A program made the translations under genes and the position numbers. The notes below the pieces were generated by a model. That model searched no databases. It saw only the letters and a program-made list of their open reading frames with translations, and was not told the origin of the DNA. A stretch of 64,000 nt of DNA from Linanthus parryae (lineage: Eukaryota; Streptophyta; Magnoliopsida; Ericales; Polemoniaceae): positions 115,547,504-115,611,503 of the forward strand of contig JALGPY010000004.1 in the NCBI GenBank assembly GCA_023055425.1, given 5' to 3'. Shown here one piece after another: positions 57,129 through 64,000 of the stretch. Positions within the stretch are counted from its first letter, which is position 1, and each line of letters starts with the position of its first letter.

Positions 57129-58195
57129 TCAACCTTTTAAATATTGTAGAACTTGTTGGTTTTCTTTTCTCTGAAAACTGTTACCAAGATTGGATTTAGC
57201 TTTGTCCCAACCACCATGAGGTGTGGTGTGTTTGTTGTTTCCCTTCCTTGTGATATGCATTTCCAGTGACTCCACATGTCCTTTCTCTAGCCTAGCAATT
57301 GCCTTGGCTTGTGACAGTGTTTTAGGAAACTGTAGTTGCACTGCCTTCTCAAATCTTCTCTTAGGCCACTTAGGAAACTTCTTACAAAATACATTTCATC
57401 TTCCCATGGTTGTGAAGCTTTAATCCTAGGTCTAAGAGCTTCAAACCTAGCTTGGTACTCTGCCACAGTAGTATGCTCCAAAAATTTATTGAACACCCCA
57501 ATATGTTCTCATGACCTAGTTCAACAAATTTCCCACACAGCTTCTCACTGAAGTAACTTCAAGTAATGCTTTCTAGGTTGTCAAACTCTGATCTAAACCA
57601 AGAGTCTGCTTCTCCTTCTACGTGCAATGAGGCCATCACTAATTTCTGACAGTCACTCATCCTATATATCTGAAAGTACCTATCCAATTTTTTGTAACCA
57701 TCCAAGAGGATCAGTTCCACCAAACCTAGGAAATTCGATCTTTGGTAAATGTATACTACCACTAGAGAAATTCTTCACACAAGTAGTATGTTTTTCTGTA
57801 CTGATCTCTCTAGTGTAATTGCTGCTTCCTTCAGCTTTTTTACCAATTGATATAGGAGTTCTGATATCTTTATTAACCACCTCAGAGTAACTGGCCATTA
57901 TCTCTTTGTCTCTATGATTAGCTAACAAGTTGAAGCAGTTCGTAAAATTTCTAAATTGATCATCGAATCTTTGATCATCGAATCTTTTTTCCATAGAACA
58001 TAATCCTTCAGCTAGGTCATTTTTCAGTCCATGACTAATAATTTGGAATTGAGTGTGTATACCTTCATCAAGCTTGGCGAATTGGACTCGGACGCTGTTT
58101 AGTATCACCTCGAAGTCGTTGAATCGCTCCTCAAGCACCACAACCTTCGCATCAGCTTCCATGGAAATGAGACTGTGACTTCTGGTGTTGGGCAT
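57129..58195 (-). pseudogene. Gypsy gag, frameshifted
   Basis: Starts MPNTRSHSLISMEADAKV at 58195, just inside the primer-binding site, and reads 171 codons to 57680 with LPKIEFPRFGGTDPLGWLQK, the plant gypsy gag signature. Then YFQIYRMSDCQKLVMASLHV and EADSWF (57.69-57.59 kb), then TVAEYQARFEALRPRI and SFLSGLREDLR (57.46-57.32 kb) in other frames. No clear zinc knuckle remains. Confidence 0.85.
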
Positions 58196-58213
58196 TTCTG
58201 ACCTTCAGAGGTT

Positions 58214-58235
58214 GGAGAACCAGGCTCTGACACCA
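58214..58235 (-). other. Gypsy primer-binding site
   Basis: Minus strand TGGTGTCAGAGCCTGGTTCT onward, three bases inside the 5' LTR end; close to the plant initiator tRNA-Met primer site TGGTATCAGAGC with one change. Confidence 0.85.
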
Positions 58236-58238
58236 GCT

Positions 58239-59001
58239 TGTGAGGTCTCCAGCCTCACAACAGCCTCGCCGATCAGAAATTGACCGGAATTTAGAGATAA
58301 CCGGAGAGATTTATCCAATTTGCAGAAGAGAGAAGAGTAGGGTTTAGAGAGGAGAGAAATTGGGGAAGAAATTATAATTTTCATAAACCATAAAAATATC
58401 TCTTACATCCCCAGCTTATGTAGGCAATTTAAAAAAAAATTAACTTTCTAACGGTCTCACACGCCAGCACTTCAGATCTGAATGGACCAATCAGAAGAGA
58501 GGGATCGACTGACATGGTGGCTTCGCTGTTATCTAAGCTGAACGACATCGTTCACCTTATTGAAATGAATCCAATGTCTAAAGCCAACGGATGACTGAGA
58601 TTAGACTTCTCAGACCCATCCAACGGCTACTGCTACTAGAAATTACGCGGCCACAATTTTAGTGGTCTTGAACTTTGGTCCTTAATTATACGACCACATT
58701 TTATACCACTCCGTCCCACCTCTTTTGCACCATTTAGACTTTTACCACTATTCACTGGGTTACTTTGACCCGATAATTTGGATAGCAAAATTTTGCAATT
58801 TTTAAATAATTTTTTCATAGTGTTGTAGAGTAACTCTTATTCTACAAGACAGTAAAAATTTATCGAAAAATTACATCGTTTTGTGATCCAAATCACCGGA
58901 TTAAAGTGACCCGGTTACGGGTTAAAAAGTCAAATGGTGCGTTGCACGTGGGACGGAGTGGTACCGTCTTTCAGTTGGGTCCTTCTCCTGTGAACATGAC
59001 A
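58239..59001 (-). repeat. Gypsy 5' LTR, interrupted by a Stowaway MITE
   Basis: Same sequence as 53041-53543 apart from point changes, small indels and the 256-bp MITE at 58706-58961. On the minus strand it starts TGTCATGTTCACAGGAG and ends CTCACA. Confidence 0.9.
58706..58961. mobile_element. Stowaway MITE (256 bp) inside the gypsy 5' LTR
   Basis: Perfect 14-bp inverted ends CCACTCCGTCCCAC, flanked by TA (58704-58705, 58962-58963). CTCCGTCCC ends and TA targets are diagnostic of Stowaway (Tc1/mariner type). The interior (GGATAGCAAAATTTTGCAATTT in part) resembles the composite element at 5936. The 3' LTR lacks it, so it came after the gypsy insertion. Confidence 0.9.
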
Positions 59002-59006
59002 CCTGC

Positions 59007-59310
59007 CGATAATGTTCACCGTCGATTTGAGATCTCTGCACACAATTAGGCGAAGCTCTGCCAATTTTGAACCGAATTCGGAAAGCCAAGGAGAAGTCTC
59101 TCCCAAATTGATTTTGAGTCACAGTTTCAAAATCAATCCCTGGAAACCCTAACTAATCTCGCTGTTTCTAACAATGAAATTGCGAAATCCCTCAGAAATC
59201 GCCGACACCGGAATTGCGAAATCCCTCAGAAATCGCCGGCACTGTCTCTGTTGATAGCTCCGACACATACATCCTGATTACTGATTTCATTGACTGGGTA
59301 AGTTTTCTTG
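59007..59310. repeat. Repeat R3, B1 copy (right part)
   Basis: Continuation of R3 after the gypsy element. It contains two tandem copies of GAAATCCCTCAGAAATCGCC and ends with TTGACTGG followed by GTAAGTTTTC. The truncated LINE begins directly after it. Confidence 0.5.
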
Positions 59311-60745
59311 TCAATCAGAAAAAGTGGCAAACAAAATGAAGACTTGGAAACAATCGGGTCTCTCAACGGTGGGTTGCGAGATCTTGATTAAAGCCGTGGT
59401 ACAAGACATTTCGGTGTACACCATGAATTGCTTTTGCCTTCCGAAACAAATGTGTTCTAAGATCGAAGCTTTGGCAAGCAGATTCTCGTGGGGCAAGAGA
59501 GAGGATCAAAGAGGAGGACAGTGGATTTCATGGCAACAGTTGAAGCAACCGGTGATATATGGAGGGTTAGGATTTAAAGACCTCTACAGTTTTAACAAAG
59601 CACTGTTAGGCAAGCAGCCATGGAGGATAATGCAAGCAGACACTTTGAAGAGTAAAATGTTCAAAGCTAAATATTTTTTCAGACAATCGGTGTTTGATAC
59701 ATAACCAAAAGCCACAAACAGTTATGCCTAGAAGAGTATTTTGGGAAGTAAAGCAATCTTAAAGAGAGGAGTAAGGTGGCAAGTAGGCGACGGAATGTCC
59801 ATCAGGATTGGAATGGATCAATGGCTTAGACGGCCACACTCATTTAAGCCTCTAGGTCCAATCACAGGGGACAAAAACATATTGGTAGCCGAGTTCATCA
59901 CGGATGAGAGACACTGGAATGAGGAAAAGCTGGCGCAAACTTTCATCCCACTGGATATCGAGGAAATTAAAAGAATTCAAATCCCGAGTGTGGCAAGGCC
60001 AGGTAGACTAGTCTGGCATCGTTCGGAAAATGGAATTTACAACACAAAGTCGGGGTACCTTGAAGCACAGAGTCTCAACAAAGAGGAGGAAAACCCAGTT
60101 AGGGAAAGCCCAAGAAGTGTAAACAAGTGGCGCAAATCATTATGGCAAGTTAACTTACCAAGGAGGTTTCTCTTCACCACTTGGAGAGCAAGTTTGAACT
60201 CTCTGTCTACCGGAAACAACCTTAGGCGAATCGGTATCCAAACAGTAGGGCAGTGCCATCTTTGTAACCAAGATTCGGAAGACCCCGAACACATTTTTAT
60301 GAGATGTGAATTCTCTGAGGAAATTTGGTCTGAGCAGCTTGGAGATGAATTTCTTGAAACAAGAACACAAGGGTTCGCGGATTAGGTCCAGGGTAGAGTA
60401 CAGACGATGAATAAGGATGAAATTCAGTGTTTCTGTATGACGATTTGGGCTCTGGAGAGAGAGGAATCAAAGAGTGTTTCAAGGTAAAAGAAGTACAGTG
60501 GCAGATCTGAAAAGGCAAATACAGGGACTCGTAGCTGAGGTTAATTCAACGCTGTCAAATATGTATCTCTACGGCTCATAGTTTTGCCAGACACGGGCTA
60601 ACGCTGTCAAATATGTATGTCTGTATCCACCAAGAGCCCAATTGGGCTGCTCAAGTTCTTATTAATGATGTAATGGGGTTACCCAACCCAAATTCAGATC
60701 ATTAATATAAGAAGTTATCTTTCTCTCAAACAAAAAAAATAAAGA
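59311..60745 (+). mobile_element. 5'-truncated plus-strand LINE (reverse transcriptase end and zf-RVT)
   Basis: Open frames 59324-59704 and 59741-60385 read KMKTWKQSGLSTVGCEILIK, SVYTMNCFCLP, FSWGKREDQRG, GGLGFKDLYSFNKALLGKQP, then after two in-frame stops GVRWQVGDGMSIRIGMDQWL, NTKSGYLEA, SLWQVNLPRRFLFTTWRASL and CHLCNQDSEDPEHIFMRCEF. This is the C-terminal half of a plant LINE ORF2. RNase H is cut short at 60385. The element ends near AAACAAAAAAAATAAAG. No clear target duplication found. It is a different family from the 21.3 kb LINE. Confidence 0.8.
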
Positions 60746-61189
60746 ATAGAATGATCACAAAAATTGAAGCACTCCCCTAAAATAACTTAAGTACACTAAG
60801 AAGGATTCTAAACTAGAAAAAAATGGTAGCCTCACAAAAAAAATGAAGAAGAAGAAGAAACAAAAAAAAGAAAGTTAGCAACTGAGGTGGTAGCTCAAGA
60901 CTTGGCATTACGGCACCCGGCCCGACCTCCCGGATATGGAGAATCTCGACCCGAACCCAATTGGAACACTAGTGGAACCCGTTGATTTCGGGTTCATTGG
61001 GTTCGGCCGGGTCCGGCCGGGTTCATTGGGTTTGGACCGGCTGAGTTGGCCGGGTTGACGACGTTATGCTCAACCCTATCTCGAAGTAGTAGAGCGTTAG
61101 AAACTCTAACCGGTTAACGGCAAAATCACAAAATAATTTCTCTAAAAAAAAAAGTGGAGAAACAGTACATCAGAAAATGCGGAGGGTGG
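60746..61189. other. No gene; low-complexity sequence
   Basis: A-rich stretch with AAG repeats (60842-60875), then a GC-rich stretch with GGGTTCATTGGGTT repeated at 60990-61035 in a CCGGCCGGG context. Nothing coding. Confidence 0.5.
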
Positions 61190-61465
61190 ACCGAATAGTC
61201 GAGAACCTCAACCGACTGAAGTCGCCAGTGTACGAGCCAAGGAAAAGTCTTCTTCATTCTCCCCCAAACTGATTTGTTTCTAAATCAATCCTTGGAAACC
61301 CTAGCCAATCTCGCTGTTTCTAACAATGAAATTGCGAAATCCCTCAGAAATCGCCGGCACCGGAATTGCGAAATCCCTCAGAAATCGCCGGCACTGTCTC
61401 TGATGATAGCTCCGCCACATATTACTGCTATCAATGGCATAGTTCGACATTGACTGGGTAAGTTT
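61190..61465. repeat. Repeat R3, B2 copy
   Basis: Third copy of R3, starting ATAGTCGAGAACCTCAACCG as at 52968 and ending TTGACTGG before GTAAGTTTTC. With the B1 copy it frames the truncated LINE. Confidence 0.5.
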
Positions 61466-62110
61466 TCTCTTCAATTTGGTACTGAGTTGTATCATATCAA
61501 CTAAGTTGAGTGCTTGATATTCTGCAAACCTGATGTCTTCAAAACCCTTCAAGTTTCTCATTCTCCAATCAATCACAGAATAGCACTTGAGTTTGCTCTT
61601 GACTTTTTTGCAGAATGGAGCAATATCCAATCCTTGAATAGAGAAGCATTATCAGATAAGTTCAGACCCTCTCTTCTGGATTTCCACAAGTTTTTCATTG
61701 CCTTGCATTTCCTGAATAGATGATTCTCATCTTCTGTAGCGAAAGAGCAATAGATTGCTTCTAACTGGCAGAATTTCCATCGCAAAGCTTCCACAAGAAT
61801 AGCTTCAGTTCTAGAGGTATTTTTAACTTCCAAATCTTTAACCAGTCTTTTGTTTCACTGCCTGTCGATGATTCTCCAACTTGCCTGCATTTAGAATTCT
61901 GCATAATCATAGTTTGTGCGAATCCCCAACGTAAGCTGTTTTGACATCTAGAAAATGGTAAAGGGATGTTAAAGATATGAGAAACTTCTTCTGTTGAAAA
62001 ATGCTCAGTGAGAACTTCCTTATTCCATCACCTGTGATCATCAATGAGACACTAAATTTAATGTCCTCATAGCAAGGTTGGAGTGCTGTATACTCTTATA
62101 CCACTTGTCT
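61466..62110 (-). pseudogene. LINE M2 remnant (B copy)
   Basis: Minus strand: the piece 61833-61573 reads WKFCQLEAIYCSFATEDENH then LFRKCKAMKNLW, the zf-RVT end of a plant LINE ORF2 (HLFxxCxxxxxLW), then LLHSAKKSRANSS. Aligns with 30.48-31.23 kb in A. The GIRVYSTPTL-type stretch is at 62.1 kb. Confidence 0.65.
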
Positions 62111-64000
62111 TTAGATTGAGAATATTGTGCAGAGTGTCTTTTTCCAAAACACAGGGTAGCGGGTGGAATTAAGCCTAAACTCAGGGGTGATCAGTGTCTT
62201 TTACCCAAGATTTTAACATCCCAAGATATAGCATCAGGAGCCGAGCAAGAGACTTGAGAGACAGATTTGGGGGAATGCATCTTTTCAAAGAACTCATAAA
62301 ACTTACAAATTGCTTTAGCTATTACCTGATGAGGGCTCCACTTGTTTTGATTGAAAGTAACTCATTCCTAGCCTTCCAAATTTCCCGACAGGTTTGTGCA
62401 AATATCCGAGTATGATTTTTTTCTATTTTTGTAGAACAACGGAATCCACAATTGAGGACCATCATTGTACCAATGATGTATTTTCTGGTAAATATCTCAT
62501 AAATCGCAAGGGAGAGATGTCCCAAACTTGTGTGGCATAAACACAGGATCTCAGTTCATGAAATTCAGTTTCGTCATTCTCACCACAAAAACACATATAC
62601 ACTTAATATCTCTGAGACCTTTTGCCTTAAGAGCCATTGCCCCTTGGATACTTCCAGTAAGAGCTCGCCGGAGAAATGTTTGAACTTTTGGAACTACCTG
62701 TAGGCCCCAAGTTCTATTCCAATTAGCTGCGCAACTTGAGTTTCCCACCTCATGGATGGTTTCTGCATTTTCGGACTTTTACATACTGATTTCTCGTTCT
62801 GAATCGTTCGTACCGAAATGCGGTACGTTTTTTTACCCGAAACGCAGAAAGTATCGATCCAAACGTTTCATAGAGTGAGTACATAACTAACCTGTTTATA
62901 TTACTAGTTTTCAGTAGTACTTATTTGCAGAAAGTTATGTTATTTTGATAACTGGATTTGAGAATGCAAGTACGTAACTATTTTGATTGATATTGTGGAA
63001 TTTTTTGGGCAACTGTAGGGCAAAATGTTCCCAATTAGAGTTCCTCGTTCCTAGTAAGTGTATTTTGTCCCGGACAACGTTCCAGGGAAGCCTACCCCTT
63101 GCGTATCCCGTACCGGCACCTATCGCGTTTCCCTTTCCCGTTTCTGTCCCACGTACCGCATTGTACCGAGTTTCTGGTAACATAGATACAGAGCTCACTG
63201 ACAGAATACCACTCTTTGAATGGTTCCAAACCCTTTTATCTTCACAGGAATGAGATAAAAGGGAAATGAGAGAATTAAAACGGCTTCCTCCTTTTAAAAA
63301 CATCATTGACCAAATCAATCTTTCACTGCCTTGATCTATAATCAATTAGCTCGCCAACTTTCTTCACAGCTGTCCTATCTTTTCTCTTTTGATTTAACGG
63401 TCATATTATGATCTCTTGGAATTAAAGGGTCTTTCCAAATGTCAACATTCTTCCTTCCAATCACTCATCTCCAACTTTTCTTAAATTATCTCTCTACCAG
63501 CTATTATGCTTCTCCATGCCCAAGAGCTATTCGAGGGGACACTGGCTTTGCAAGAGGAGGTATCGATGAAATATTTTCGCTTGAGCACCATCTTTAATAG
63601 TGAGCCGCATCCGTTAACTATTCTTTAAGCCTGTTTAGCCAAGAGTGAGAGGTTAAAATAATTTAGATTCTTGAATCCAAGGCCTCCTTGTGACTTTTTT
63701 CTGCGCAGGTGATCCCAGCTTCTCCCATGTATTTTCTTATCATCTTCATTCTTTCCACCCCACCAAAAATTTGCTATGACAGATGCCAATTGGCTACACA
63801 GATTTAGGAAAAAGGATGCATGACATTGCGACTGTTGCCAAGGCTGAGAGTATTGTTTTGATTAAAATTTCTCTTTTAGCTGCACTCAACTTTGTTTTCT
63901 TCAAGCCTTTGAATTTACAAAGAATTCTCTCTGCTTTATGAAATTGAGAGTTTGAGTCTTGGATCTACCAATAACTGCTGGCATTCCCAAGTACATGCTT
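62111..64000 (-). pseudogene. LINE M3: decayed reverse transcriptase end, zf-RVT and linker
   Basis: Minus strand from the window edge: LGNASSYW, AERILCKFKGLK, AAKREILIKTILSALATVAM, FWWGGKNEDDKKIH, KKSQGGLGFKNLN (63990-63660), then VWNHSKSGILSVSS (63225-63185), NWNRTWGLQVVPKVQTFLRR (62725-62660), and CREIWKARNELLSIKTSGAL (62400-62330). This is the reverse-transcriptase thumb, linker, zf-RVT and the start of the RNase H link, in order. Reading frames are broken and the stretch 62.76-63.18 kb looks foreign. The element continues beyond the window. Confidence 0.75.

Larger units (their letters stand above)
53041..59001 (-). mobile_element. Ty3/gypsy chromovirus-like element, complete, 5961 bp
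   Basis: Minus strand. LTRs at 53041-53543 (3') and 58239-59001 (5', about 505 bp without its Stowaway). Flanks CCCGC (53036-53040) and CCTGC (59002-59006) are a 5-bp target duplication with one change. Domain order gag, protease, reverse transcriptase, RNase H, integrase, chromodomain is that of Ty3/gypsy chromoviruses. Stops and frameshifts in gag, pol and elsewhere make it non-functional. The LTRs differ by a modest number of changes by eye. Confidence 0.9.
38960..62110. repeat. Segmental duplication, copy B
   Basis: Counterpart of copy A (11660-31230). Insertions private to B: the Helitron, the Harbinger-like element at 49191, the gypsy element at 53041, its Stowaway, and the region 59.3-61.19 kb. 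The bridge 46452-46590, between the shared G5 flank and the CCTAGATACCATAT start, is absent from A, where the LTR element stands instead. Confidence 0.85.

Noticed and set aside
61190..61465. R3 called as exon of a host gene
   Set aside because: A good splice donor is conserved, but no open frame is shared among the copies and no acceptor-bounded partner is proven, so it stays an unclassified repeat.

Overview
The window looks like nuclear DNA of a flowering plant, probably a eudicot. It is AT-rich, its genes have small exons and GT-AG introns, it carries plant-type retrotransposons, MITEs and a Helitron, and its only recognisable host genes are PEBP-family genes of the MOTHER OF FT AND TFL1 (MFT) type. 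Most of the sequence is transposable-element (TE) DNA, much of it nested. I see no tRNA or rRNA gene, CRISPR array or bacterial-type operon.

Layout. 1-3.0 kb: no recognisable gene, possible LTR remnant. 3.0-11.7 kb: a direct cluster of MFT-like copies: P1 (pseudogene with an inverted copy of its own exon 1), G1 (the only copy with an open frame across four exons), G2 (a chimera of G1 and G3 made by unequal crossing-over) and G3 (truncated). 12.1-16.45 kb: a minus-strand LTR element with one visible LTR and no coding capacity. 16.45-31.3 kb (segment A): an old minus-strand LINE and other repeats, into which a solo LTR (18772-20464), a plus-strand LINE (21256-27831) and a small hAT-like MITE (30930-31165) were inserted. 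32.97-33.19 kb: an orphan exon 4 of a more classical MFT gene. 33.66-39.15 kb: a giant inverted repeat with no spacer, centred at 36895/36896, each arm holding a partial pseudogene (P2, P3) and a four-exon copy (G4, G5). 39166-46207: a Helitron with exon-like fragments, one resembling the C-terminal tail of plant DNA topoisomerase II. 46.6-62.1 kb (segment B): a second copy of segment A with its own insertions: a Harbinger-like element (49191-50273), a chromodomain Ty3/gypsy element (53041-59001) with a Stowaway MITE in its 5' LTR, and a truncated LINE (59.3-60.75 kb). 62.1-64 kb: another decayed minus-strand LINE.

How it fits together. G3 plus segment A and G5 plus segment B are two copies of one large segmental duplication, so each serves as an empty-site control for insertions in the other. 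This lets several elements be delimited to the base by eye, with target-site duplications. The MFT-like family shows serial decay: deleted or mutated splice sites, loss of the TATA box, small frameshifts, an in-frame exon 1 deletion, and a hAT-type insertion. Two structures (the P1 exon 1 inverted repeat and the 36.9 kb palindrome) could give hairpin transcripts homologous to G1; that regulatory role is inference only.
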